From assembly GCA_963682175.1 (NCBI GenBank), contig OY821784.1:22487621-22551620 (forward strand): a stretch of DNA of 64,000 nt, given 5' to 3'. The translations under genes were made by a program, and so were the position numbers. The number at the start of each line of letters is the position of its first letter. Position 1 is the first letter of the stretch. This document shows, one piece after another, positions 1 through 9,793 of the stretch. The notes beneath the pieces were generated by a model. That model was given only the letters and a program-made list of their open reading frames with translations. It had not been told where the DNA came from and made no database searches. Source of the DNA: Triglochin maritima. Taxonomy: Eukaryota; Streptophyta; Magnoliopsida; Alismatales; Juncaginaceae.

Positions 1-2340
1 GGACAATGTCCTGGTCCATTTGCAAAATTTCTTGAAGGACGTAGTATTTGTGCTCAATACACAATGCCAGGCACACCACAACAATATGGTGTTGCAGAAA
101 GGCGCAATCGTACTTTAATGGATATGGTTAGATGTATGTTAAATAATTGCTCATTGCCTTTATCATTGTGGATGCATGCCTTAAAAACCGCTATGTATTT
201 GTTAAACAGGATTCCTAGTAAGGCAGTTCCAAAGACTCCTTTTGAACTGTGGACGGGAAGGAAACCTAGTTTAAGGCACCTGCATGTTTGGGGTTGCCCG
301 ACGGAAGTAAGAATTTATAATCCACATGAAAAGAAACTGGATTCAAGAACGACCAGTGGTTTCTTCATTGGTTATCCAGAAAAATCTAAAGGATTTAGAT
401 TTTATTGTCCTAACCATACTACGAGAATTGTTGAAACTGGAAATGTTAAATTCATTGAAAATGGTGAGATTAGTGAGAGTAAAGAACCACGTAAAGTGGA
501 AATTCAAGAAGTAAGGGTGCAAGTTTAATTACCCATTACTTCTTCTAATGTTGTTGTTCCTACAATTGTAGAGCAATTTGACAATGTACAAGAACAACAA
601 ATGAATGACCAAACACCTCACAATGAAGTCGTCAACAATGAAACTTTTGTAAATGAACCACATGAAGTGGCCTTAAGAAGGTCTGAAAGACCAAGGAAAC
701 CTGCTATTTCTAATGATTATGTGGTTTATTTTCAAGAGTCAGAACTTGACATTGGAATTAATGAAGATCCAGTTTCATTTTCACAAGCCATGGAAAGTAC
801 TAATTCTATTAAGTGGTTGGATGCCATGAAAGAAGAATTGAAATCAATGGATCACAATAAAGTCTGCGATCTTGTAGAATTGCCTGAAGATTCTAAAAGA
901 GTTGGGTGTAAGTGGGTCTTTAAAACTAAACTCGATTCTAATGGCAATATCGAAAGACACAAGGCTAGACTTGTTGCCAAAGGTTTCACTCAGAAAAGTG
1001 GTATTGACTACAAAGAGACGTTTTCCCCTGTATCTAAAAAGGACTCTCTTAGAATTATTATGACATTAGTAGCTCATTATGATTTAGAGTTACATCAAAT
1101 GGATGTGAAAACTGCCTTTCTCAATGGAAATTTAGATGAAGAAGTATACATGGAACAACCTGAGGGTTTTGTAATTGAAGGAAAGGAACACATGGTGTGT
1201 AAACTTAAGAAATCAATATACGGACTTAAGCAAGCTTCCCGTCAATGGTATCTCAAGTTTAATGATACAATTACTTCCTTTGGATTTAATGAAAACGTCG
1301 TTGATTGATGTATATATCTGAAGGTCAGTGGGAGTAAATTTATATTTCTGATTCTGTATGTTGATGATCTCTTGCTAGCTACTAATGTTCTTGGTTTATT
1401 ACATGAAACCAAGAAATTTCTCTCTAATAACTTCGAAATGAAAGATATGGGTGAGGCATCCTATGTGATAGGAATAGAAATATTCCGTGATAGATCACAA
1501 GGATCGTTAGCGTTGTCTCAGAAAGCATATATTAACAAAGTTTTAGAGAGATTTAAGATGGAAAGTTGTTCAGCAGGTGTTGTTCCAATTCAGAAAGGGG
1601 ATAAATTTAATCTTAAGCAATGTCCAAAGAATGAATTGGAACATAAACAAATGGAGAATATTCCTTATGCATCCATTGTTGGAAGTTTGATGTATGCTTA
1701 GACTTGTACTCGACCAGACATCAGTTTTGCTGTCGGTATGCTGGGTAGATATCAAAGCAATCCTCGAATAGATCATTGGAGAGCTGCAAAGAAACTATTA
1801 AGATACTTGCAAGTAACGAAGGATCACATGCTCACTTATAGGCGGTCTGATCACCTCGAGGTGATTGGGTATTCAGATTCAGACTTTGCAGGATGTGTAG
1901 ATACTAGAAAATCTACATTTCGATATTTGTTTCTTTTAGCTGAAGGGGCAATATCTTCGAAGAGTGCGAAGCAGTCTGTCATTGCTGCGTCCACTATGGA
2001 GGCTGAGTTTGTAGCATGCTTTGAGGCTACAGTTCATGGTTTATGGTTGTGAAATTATATTTCAGGACTTGGAATTGTCGACTCTATTGCCAAGCCGCTG
2101 AAAATTTATTGTGATAATGCCGCAACAGTCTTCTTTTCTAACAACGACAAGTATTCGAAAGGTGCTAAACACATGGAATTGAAATACTATGCCATTAAAG
2201 AAGAAGTTCAGAAACAAAGGGTGTCAATTGAACATATAAGCACCAATTTAATGGTTGCGGATCCGTTGACTAAAGGTTTGCCACCAAAGACATTTAGGGA
2301 ACATGTCGAACGGATGGGCATTATTGAAAACAATTTTTGA
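1..2340 (+). pseudogene. Copia pol fragment: integrase tail, RT, RNase H
   Basis: One reading frame (frame 1) runs from the window edge to a TGA at 2338-2340 and encodes the C-terminal half of a Ty1/copia polyprotein. The integrase end carries the copia motif GVAERRNRT near 90-120. The reverse transcriptase includes WVFKTKLDSNG, KARLVAKG, QMDVKTAFLNG and the catalytic YVDD at 1357-1368. The RNase H has SDSDFAGC near 1875, MEAEFVA near 2000 and YCDNAA near 2110. The frame is broken by four stops: TAA 526-528, TGA 1306-1308, TAG 1699-1701 and TGA 2050-2052. Homology continues in the same frame after each, so these are nonsense mutations and not frameshifts. The 5' half of the element lies left of the window. 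It cannot make a working polyprotein as it stands. Confidence 0.93.
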
Positions 2341-2741
2341 TGATGCATATTAATGTAGTATGTATGTTATGTTGTTGACCTCTTGAATTCGCTTATGAAT
2401 TGTTTCTGAAATTTTGTTTTCCTGTTTCATTATTATAGTACATGTACATCAATGATTTATGTGATTAAACAGGAAATGTCTTTTATAAAGACATTATCGT
2501 TAGACCATTATGATATCTCTCATTAATGGTCATACTAAATATGAAATCTATATTGTGATACATGGAAGGGAATGTGTCAGAATCTATGACGTACAACCGC
2601 CATGATCCTTATAGGTTTTCATACCTAGTAGTGACTAATGTTTTAATTGATATAAGGAAGATTTTAGCTTAAATTTTGCGCATTATGTTTTGTTATTAAA
2701 TACTTGAAGTTGAATTATGTTACATGGGCTTAGTTGGAGAA
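2341..2741 (+). other. Copia 3' untranslated internal region
   Basis: About 400 bp of AT-rich noncoding sequence lies between the RNase H stop and the 3' LTR. The purine-rich stretch TTGGAGAA directly before the LTR at 2742 is the likely polypurine tract for plus-strand priming. No ORF is seen. Confidence 0.65.
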
Positions 2742-3153
2742 TGTTAGATATTTCTTTGTAACCCATGTATTAAGTGTCAACTTTATTAAATTAATAATAT
2801 TACAAAATTAATAATCAATTAATTAATTAAGAGAGATTTATGGTAAGTGGGTAGTTACACCATGATGGGTGGTTACTCCCTCTACTTCTATAAAAGGATT
2901 GGTCCTCCCTCTTCCAAAGACACAACTTAGTTTTCCCCATCAAAACTTCTATCAAGCAAAAGTGTGTGAGGGTTGAGAGGGTGAAATCAATTCATAGCAA
3001 TTGGAGATTTCTCTTCGTGGAATAGAATCATGGAACAAGGTATGTGTTCTTGTCTTCTCTTTAATATCATTGTGGAAATCATTTGTTCAAGATCCTATAA
3101 TGTGCAATTAGGGTTTGTTGTGCATTAATCATGAAGCAAATAAAAGACTAACA
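2742..3153 (+). repeat. Copia 3' LTR, 412 bp
   Basis: The LTR begins TGTTAG directly after the purine-rich tract and ends CTAACA, giving a 6-bp terminal inverted repeat with canonical TG...CA. A TATA-like TATAAAAGG lies near 2889, the usual place for the LTR promoter. It follows the RNase H stop by 401 bp, as expected of the 3' LTR of the element at 1-2340. The 5' LTR and its TSD partner are outside the window. Confidence 0.75.
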
Positions 3154-3214
3154 ATAGAACCTTAGCCTAAAAAGGACAAATGCATATGTTACAATGGACA
3201 AACTCATAGGTTAA
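3154..3214. other. Unassigned 61-bp spacer
   Basis: Short AT-rich sequence between the copia LTR end and the Athila-type LTR start. Nothing recognisable is seen. Confidence 0.4.
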
Positions 3215-3515
3215 TGATTGACATCATATAGTGCATATATTTGTGTCTTATATCCTTTATTCTTAGCCTAAGCAATGTTGCGTAATGAATTTTATGATTA
3301 AGGTTCAGGAATAAACAAGTTTGAGAAGAAAAGACTATAAAAGGACTTAAAAGCAAGAAAAAGGACTGAATTGCAGGACTTATGGACTGAGACACAAGAG
3401 AGAAGGACCCAGATGTAAACCAAAAGAATCAATGAGAAAATCAAGAAGTTCCACACCATCATGAGGTGTATTTTGACAATTAGATTCGGGCCAAAACATT
3501 CACAACCAAATCGGG
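3215..3515 (+). repeat. Athila-type LTR fragment, U3 start
   Basis: The fragment starts TGATTGACATC, the same 5' terminus as the LTRs at 4173, 11401, 23223 and 58702. It aligns with the first 300 bp of the LTR at 27218, including the AAAAGGAC repeats and the CCATCATGAGG segment. Alignment is lost near 3515, just before the next repeat starts at 3523. Palindromes, USE and TATA are absent because they lie further 3'. Confidence 0.75.
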
Positions 3516-4172
3516 TTCATAATGAAAGGAATGTGTTCTAAAGGTTTTACTTTTATATGTCAATTTTTATGAATTGGATGTCCAAACATTTTGTTCCTTG
3601 ATTATGGTATTCGTCTTTTGCAAGTGTTAAGAAAGATGTGTTTGGTCCTTAACCATAGAACTCTAAACGGTAATAGTTTACATAAATCAAAAAGTTATTC
3701 ACAACCATGGTAATTAACATGGAACATTAATCACCGACATAAGATTGTCGTGTTGGCATCGATTGTTGTAGCTCTACAAATAATTGACGACGCGAGTATA
3801 TAAAAGAGGAAAATATTACTTTTATATTTTGAATAGACCTAATAAGTAAAACATTATGGAATTGTGTTTCGTGTCATTAATGTTTTACTGTGTTTTGGAT
3901 CCTAAGATATGAGACTTATATCTTTTCACTCAAGAAGTGCTTAATTGATTATTGTCAAAAGCTATCAATGAGTACAGTGATAAAGGCAATAGTTGGTTGA
4001 ACATGACTTGTGCTGGAAAAGATAGCTAGTGAAATGATTATCATTGCCCCTCTTAATTGAGTGATGATATTAGTGGGCCCCTTGATAGAGCAAAATTATA
4101 ATGTGCACAATGTAACTTGAGTTAAGTTACATAGTTATAATTAGCTTAAAGAGATCAAGAAATGAATATAAC

Positions 4173-5585
4173 TGATTGACATCATTTCATGCTCATATTT
4201 GTATCATATATCCATTATCTTTCACCTAAACAATGCTATGTCACGAGTTTTATGTTTAGTTTTCAGGAATAAATAGGTTTGAAGAGATGAAACATAAAAG
4301 GACCCAAAAGCTGGGAAAAATGACTGGATTGTGAGATCTGGGGACCAAGATGCAAGGGAGAAGGACCTGAGCGCAAGACAGAAGGACCTAAGAGCAAAAC
4401 AGAATACTCCACACCATCATGGGGAATATTTTAGCAATTGGATTCGGGTCGGAGCTCCAATAAACAAAGTAGATGCATCCAAGACCACCAAATACACCAA
4501 GCAAATCCCAGAACAAGATTCAACGCGATCCGGAAAATTTGGACCGCCAATTAGCGGTCCAAGACCGCCAATTGGCGGTCACTTTGGGCCCAAATCCACC
4601 AAGTTTTCTCCTTGACGTGTATTAATGTTTGTTTAGGCTATGTTTGGTATTGGTTTAGTCCCACATCGGGGGATTGTCCCGGATTAGCTTTTTCCATGGC
4701 TATAAATAGAACTCTTCACCTCCTTTTGTAACCACTCCATATTTTAAGTGGCTATTCTTCCTACTAGAAGTGAGGCCTTGAAGCACACACTAAAGTAGGA
4801 GGATGCTACTTTTAATGTGAGTCATTTTATCAATAAAGTTTTATGTTTCTTTCATTGTTTGTTTATGCTTCTTTTATTGTTCGTGCATGTTTTAGTTTAA
4901 TCGTCTTTTAATTCTAGCTTAGTTTTAATATGCTTTCTTTCCATAGTTTAATAATTAGTGTAATGTTTAGTGAGTAGTTCCATCCCCTTTGGGGGGTGGA
5001 GTAGATGTACATACATGCATTAGAGAATGGGATGAATGCTTTAATTTCAATGTGTTGATTAAACATGAATGTATGCTTGCTTGTTTAGGATAGAATTTAT
5101 AACTTGATGAGTTTTGCCAAAATGATTAGACACCTCTCATGCTTGTTTAGGTTCTGAAATAAACAACTTGCATATGCAAATGTTAATCAACTAAGTTGGT
5201 GAATAGATTGATAGGTTTTGCCATAACATTTAGACACTTCCTATGCTTGATAAACACCACCTTCATGTGCTTAAAGAATGTATTCTACACCCACCTCTTT
5301 GCATGTATGCACTCACTCCACCCCTTAGGGGTTTTCCCATTTCTGTATTCCAGCATTCTTGTTTTGTTCTTAGCTTAGTTTTTATTTGATCGTTTATTTC
5401 TTTGTTTCGCATTTCGTAATTCTTAGCGTAGTTTAGTGTAGAGTAGCGTAACCAACTCTCTTCTCCATTATTTTCGCCACTTGATTTCGTGCAAACAAGA
5501 GACTGCTCACCTCCCTGAGGACGACCCGTACTTGCCACCGCTTCATCGTGGCCGTGCACTTGCGGTTTAATTAAAACGTTCAACA
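4173..5585 (+). repeat. 5' LTR of the complete Athila-type element
   Basis: TGATTGACATC...TTCAACA, 1413 bp, same length as the 3' LTR. U3 carries AAAAGGAC/AAGGACC repeats (4290-4400) and two palindromes of type GACCGCCAATTGGCGGTC (4541-4560 and 4563-4580). These are followed by a USE-like motif and TATAAATA. The R/U5 part has two copies of a motif containing TTTTGCC...TAGACAC (about 5107 and 5208), the small inverted repeat CCCCTTAGGGG near 5318, and a conserved U5 end. Confidence 0.93.
4658..4708 (+). promoter_or_regulatory. LTR promoter: USE-like motif + TATA
   Basis: GTCCCACATCG (4658-4668) matches the plant U-snRNA upstream sequence element RTCCCACATCG. TATAAATA begins at 4701, leaving a 32-bp gap. 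The same pair at the same spacing occurs in every Athila-type LTR here that covers this region. Function is inferred from position, not shown. Confidence 0.7.
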
Positions 5586-5591
5586 AGTTTT

Positions 5592-5609
5592 TGGCGCCGT
5601 TGCCGGGGA
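5592..5609 (+). promoter_or_regulatory. Primer-binding site, tRNA-Asp type
   Basis: TGGCGCCGTTGCCGGGGA starts 6 bp after the 5' LTR. It is the exact complement of the 3' end of plant tRNA-Asp (TCCCCGGCAACGGCGCCA), where minus-strand cDNA synthesis would be primed. Confidence 0.9.
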
Positions 5610-6685
5610 GGTGCCAGTCCAGACTCTTGTTTGGACGATTCGAGTGGATTTAATTTGTGTGTTGTAGTTGTTCTTTGTTTCAGGAGACGGGGAATAGCAA
5701 GTGGAGGCTACTGGAGAAATTTCCAGACGACCTGAGCACTTCAGACCGCCAATCAGCGGTCTGAGACCGCTAATCAGCGGTCTGGTGAGCTCTGTTCATC
5801 TTTTAATTTCTTGCTGTTGTTGTTCTAAATGATCTAGTTATCTAGGACTCAATTTGGCATGTTTTGACTTATAGTTCGTTCCCAGATCAATAATCAAACC
5901 TCCTTTAAGCAACTTGGACCCTAAAACTCAAAGCAAAAGATTAGGCATTCATTCTTGTTTAGGTCATGCATCATGTATGTGACTTAGGCATTTAGATTGT
6001 CTTTTATCTTATCTTTATTTTCTGTTGCTGAGAGCTGGCGTGAGGTACGCACCTTCTACTCTCATTCATGCATTTCGTATGAACATGCATTAGTTAGTAG
6101 GAAGTGCATTGCAACAAGTGTGAGTTGAGCGTTGTTTGGAGAGTTGATTGCTAGATTTAGGACTCCAAAACGCTATTAAGGAGGGGCTGTCCCGTAAAAG
6201 ATAAGGTGGGGGATTTCATCACCCTTTCCTTCGCCCCAAAAACCACACTAATCAAGAGCCTAATTTTAAAATCAAGTAGACATTGGCCTTAAGGAATTCG
6301 GACGCATTAGGAGAGTGATCCGGTCCCGACCGTCATGACCTGATCGGCGTTGCCCACTTTGTCGATAGTAGGAGAGACGAGATCCCCGGATCTTGGCTCA
6401 CTTGCTGGGCTTTGTGGTCCTCGTTGTAGGGAGGTGAGGCGTGTTGAGGCCGTGTGACCTCGCAGTTAGGCGTCGTCTAGCTGTAAGGACCTATAGCGAC
6501 CTTAGGATTGCTTGAGCCTTGTTTGCTTGTGTGCTTCTACCTGTACCCATCCGCCGTAGCTTAAGGACTTCTTCCCTTCTCTCCTGAGTCATTCTTTCTC
6601 TCCTGTGTTCCCTCGTCTTCTCTTCTACGTACATTCTTCAGAAGAAGAAAAAAGAGAGTTGTGGTTTGTGTGTGCACCTTTGTGC
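5610..6685 (+). other. 5' leader of the complete element, with paired palindromes
   Basis: Noncoding stretch of about 1.1 kb between PBS and gag. Two hairpin-forming sequences built on GACCGC...GCGGTC lie at 5742-5763 and 5764-5783, beginning 133 nt after the PBS. The rest is conserved with 16463-17233 (minus) and 60313-61366, including a segment near 6180-6380 around GTCATGACCTGATCGGCGTT. The placement suits RNA dimerisation or packaging signals, but that is inference. Confidence 0.7.
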
Positions 6686-9600
6686 ATGCTTTCGTGGACA
6701 CGAGACGAGCGTGGTCGTTTGACGAGGAGCGTTGTCAATCCGGCTTCGGTCATCGATTTCTCGACACCTCCCTCCTCTCGTGTCGCACGCAGTCCGGGTT
6801 CAATGGCTGCTAATTTCCGTGAGGAGGAGCAGTTGCTGGACCCACCTGTTCCACCTGTGCTTCCAGTTGTCGTTCCCATACCTCTACGTGATCGATGCTA
6901 CCCGAGCCGTACAGCTCTACCCTCATGCATCGTATTACCAGAGGCTAATGGGAACCATTTTGAGGTTAAGCCTCAATTCATTTCCATGCTCCCTCATTTC
7001 ACTGGGAAAGGTGACCCCTATATCTTTCTCAGGGAATTTGAGGAGGTCTGTGCTATGTTCAAGCTGCAACAACTTAGCACAGACTCCATCCATCTTAGGC
7101 TCGTTCCTTTTGCACTAAAGGATGACGCCAAGAAGTGGTTGTACAGCAACCAGGCGAATTCCTTTAGGACTTGGGATGAGTTTCAATCTGCATTCCTCAA
7201 GAAGTACTTTCCTAATCATCGGACTCAAAAATTGAGGAACGAAATCAATTCGTTCTATCAACATGAGACCGAACCATTTCATGCATATCTTGAGAGGTTC
7301 AAAGAGCTACTATCCTCGTGCCCTCACCATGGCATTGAGTTGTGGCGTCTTTGTCAGATTGTGTATGAGGGTCTTCACATCCCGTCGAGAACGCTCCTTG
7401 AGTCCATGTGTCAAGGAGAGTTCTTGGGAAAGGATGAAAGGGAGGCATGGGCCTTCCTAGAAGACCTCGCTGAGAAAACCATGCAGTGGGAGAGTATGAG
7501 GGAACCACCTGCATCATCTAGTATAGGAGCGAGGATCGCGAATGCAAACTCGAATAGTTCGGGTACCGCATTTGCTATCGATACCACTACGGCCACCGAG
7601 GCACGCATGGCGGCCTTAATGCGCCGTATGGACTCGATTGAGCTCCAAAACCAACAAAGTGCACCTCACATGTCTACATCTGGTCCAGTTCCCTGTCATT
7701 CATGTGGTAGGATAGGTCATGTAGAAAGCGAGTGTGAGTCCATTCCTCCTGAGATGGAGCGTGTCAACGCCGTCTATGATAGAGCCAGGAATGACCCATA
7801 CTCATCATCTTATAATCCTGGATGGAGGAACCACCCCAATTTTTCATGGAACCAAACTAATGCCCCGGGTGGTCCTCCAAACTCCTCGAGACCACCTTAC
7901 CAATCACACCAACCTCCCATGCATGCGCATTCCTATCAGCCACCCCAAGCGCAAACCACTAATCAATCGGGTTTCCCAAATTCCAATAATATGGAAACCC
8001 GATTCAATTCGCTTGAGACCTTGACTCGTGGACTTGAAAACTCAATGAAAAATTTTATGTCAACCACGAGTCAAGTTCTCACTTCAAATCAGCAGACCAT
8101 CAAATCTCTAGAGCTTCAGATGGGCCAATTGGCTCAGTCTGTACATGAAAGAGAGAGAGGGTCTTTTCCTAGCCAGCCTGAGGCTAACCCCCGCATGTAC
8201 CAACAACAACAAATGCAAAATGAGAATGTGGTACCTCGGGGGAGGCAAGTGAATCATGTGGAGGAACCTGTTCACCATGTCAATTCCATTGTGACCTTAA
8301 GGAATGGAAAACAGGTTGACAATCACATTTCCTTGCCACACCCACCACCATCTATGCAGCCCCTCAGTGGGAATGGTGGTGAAGAAGAAGTTGAGGGTGA
8401 GGGTAATACACCAAAGCTTTCTTCTCAGGCACAGCAGAAGACCTACCTGCCAAAAGCTCCCTATCCAAGTAGGTTAACCAAAAAGCAGAGTGACAACATG
8501 GACAAGATAGTAGAGGTGTTTAAGCAAGTAAAGGTTAACATCCCCTTGTTGGATGTCATCCAACAAATACCTCAATATGCCAAAGTGTTGAAGGATCTCT
8601 GCACAACCAAGAGGAAGACCAATGTTCCTAAGAAAGCATTCTTGGCTGCAAATATCAGCTCACTTTTGTCCAATCCTACCTACACAAAATACAAGGACCC
8701 GGGGTGTCCTACTATTCAGTGTACGATAGGGGACACTAGATTGAGCAATGTTTTGCTTGATTTAGGATCAGCGGTCAACCTCCTCCCATTCTCTGTTTAT
8801 CAACAGTTGAACTTGGGAGAATTGAAACCAACTAAGATCACCCTCCAACTGGCGGATAGATCCATTCGTATTCCCATGGGGATTATCGAGGACATGCTTA
8901 TCAAAGTTGGAGATTTTATATTTCCAGTCGATTTTGTTGTCCTCGATACCAATCCTGTTGTGAACACCCACTCTCAAATACCTTTGATTTTGGGTAGACC
9001 ATTTCTGGCAACCTCCAATGCCTTGATTAATTGTAGAAATGGTCTCATGAAGCTCTCATTCGGTAACATGAGTGCCGAGTTTCATGTGTTCAACTCTGGT
9101 AAGCAACAGGAACCCATGGATGAACCTTTAAATCTAAATCTCATCCGCCAATTGGAGAAAGCACCACAAAATCGACGAACACCCCTAACCCCAATGCAAC
9201 CCATTGAGAATGTTCATGGGCCCAGCGAAGACTCGTTGCCTGTCTTTGCAATGCAACAGAGTGAGCTGGCCTCGAACATGAATGTCCAAAGGGAGTGTTC
9301 GTTGCATGATTCAGTTGAGAGTACTAGTGAGAGTGAGACACCTCACCATATGCCTATACCAGAAGGTGTCTCTACCTCATGTACCATGGCCATTGAGCCA
9401 TTTGAGCTTCATTTTGACTCCAACAAGGACCCACCTATGACCGAGCTTATGCTTGATGATCTAAATGATGGTGGGAGGTCCTTGTTGGATGACTTGGGGA
9501 GAAGCCCCATTTTTAGTGATGCAGGTCTGCTGCATCCATCGAATGAGCCTGAGGAACTCATTTCGATGCACCCGCCTATTGGTTGGAGGGTTTTCTTCGA

Positions 9601-9793
9601 TGAGCAATTAAACCCTAGTGAGGCAACACAACTTCATTCTTTGTTGCCCACACCCAACCAATATCATGAGGGGTTCGAGCCTTTCAGCTTTGACCTTTCA
9701 CCCCTCATGACACCTCAGAGTACCGGTGAAGTTTGCCCATCTCGGCAAGTCTCTGGTCCTCATGACTTGATGTTCTCATTTGATGTTCCTTGA
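6686..9793 (+). CDS. Gag-protease-X polyprotein (Athila-type)
   Basis: An intact ORF of 1035 aa. I start at the ATG at 6686 because the frame upstream has no ATG and the homologous ORF at 61367 begins at the matching methionine (MLSWTRDERG versus MRGWARSDES). The capsid-like retrotransposon gag domain spans about residues 110-235 (DDAKKWLYS, KKYFPNHRTQ, CPHHGIELW). A CCHC zinc knuckle, CHSCGRIGHVESEC, is at 337-350. The retropepsin has its catalytic Asp at 692 in LLDLGSAVNLLP (DLG, usual for this lineage in place of DT/SG) and ILGRPF near 767-772. Residues from about 850 to 1035 form a tail, X, containing SLLDDLGRSP and HPPIGWRVFFDEQ, that I do not recognise. Translation stops without any RT. 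It would form virus-like particles and process Gag; replication enzymes must come from another element. Confidence 0.93.
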   Translation: MLSWTRDERGRLTRSVVNPASVIDFSTPPSSRVARSPGSMAANFREEEQLLDPPVPPVLPVVVPIPLRDRCYPSRTALPSCIVLPEANGNHFEVKPQFISMLPHFTGKGDPYIFLREFEEVCAMFKLQQLSTDSIHLRLVPFALKDDAKKWLYSNQANSFRTWDEFQSAFLKKYFPNHRTQKLRNEINSFYQHETEPFHAYLERFKELLSSCPHHGIELWRLCQIVYEGLHIPSRTLLESMCQGEFLGKDEREAWAFLEDLAEKTMQWESMREPPASSSIGARIANANSNSSGTAFAIDTTTATEARMAALMRRMDSIELQNQQSAPHMSTSGPVPCHSCGRIGHVESECESIPPEMERVNAVYDRARNDPYSSSYNPGWRNHPNFSWNQTNAPGGPPNSSRPPYQSHQPPMHAHSYQPPQAQTTNQSGFPNSNNMETRFNSLETLTRGLENSMKNFMSTTSQVLTSNQQTIKSLELQMGQLAQSVHERERGSFPSQPEANPRMYQQQQMQNENVVPRGRQVNHVEEPVHHVNSIVTLRNGKQVDNHISLPHPPPSMQPLSGNGGEEEVEGEGNTPKLSSQAQQKTYLPKAPYPSRLTKKQSDNMDKIVEVFKQVKVNIPLLDVIQQIPQYAKVLKDLCTTKRKTNVPKKAFLAANISSLLSNPTYTKYKDPGCPTIQCTIGDTRLSNVLLDLGSAVNLLPFSVYQQLNLGELKPTKITLQLADRSIRIPMGIIEDMLIKVGDFIFPVDFVVLDTNPVVNTHSQIPLILGRPFLATSNALINCRNGLMKLSFGNMSAEFHVFNSGKQQEPMDEPLNLNLIRQLEKAPQNRRTPLTPMQPIENVHGPSEDSLPVFAMQQSELASNMNVQRECSLHDSVESTSESETPHHMPIPEGVSTSCTMAIEPFELHFDSNKDPPMTELMLDDLNDGGRSLLDDLGRSPIFSDAGLLHPSNEPEELISMHPPIGWRVFFDEQLNPSEATQLHSLLPTPNQYHEGFEPFSFDLSPLMTPQSTGEVCPSRQVSGPHDLMFSFDVP

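Noticed and set aside
4331..4615. 94-aa ORF, repeated at 11559-11843
   Set aside because: Lies in U3 upstream of the TATA box, composed of AAGGAC repeats and palindromes; identical copies exist only because the LTR is duplicated.
6605..6685. Extension of the gag-pro-X ORF upstream of the ATG at 6686
   Set aside because: It would have to begin at GTG; the homologous gag at 61367 starts at the methionine matching 6686.
7411..7608. Small minus-strand ORFs inside gag-pro-X
   Set aside because: Antisense shadows of a well-supported coding frame.
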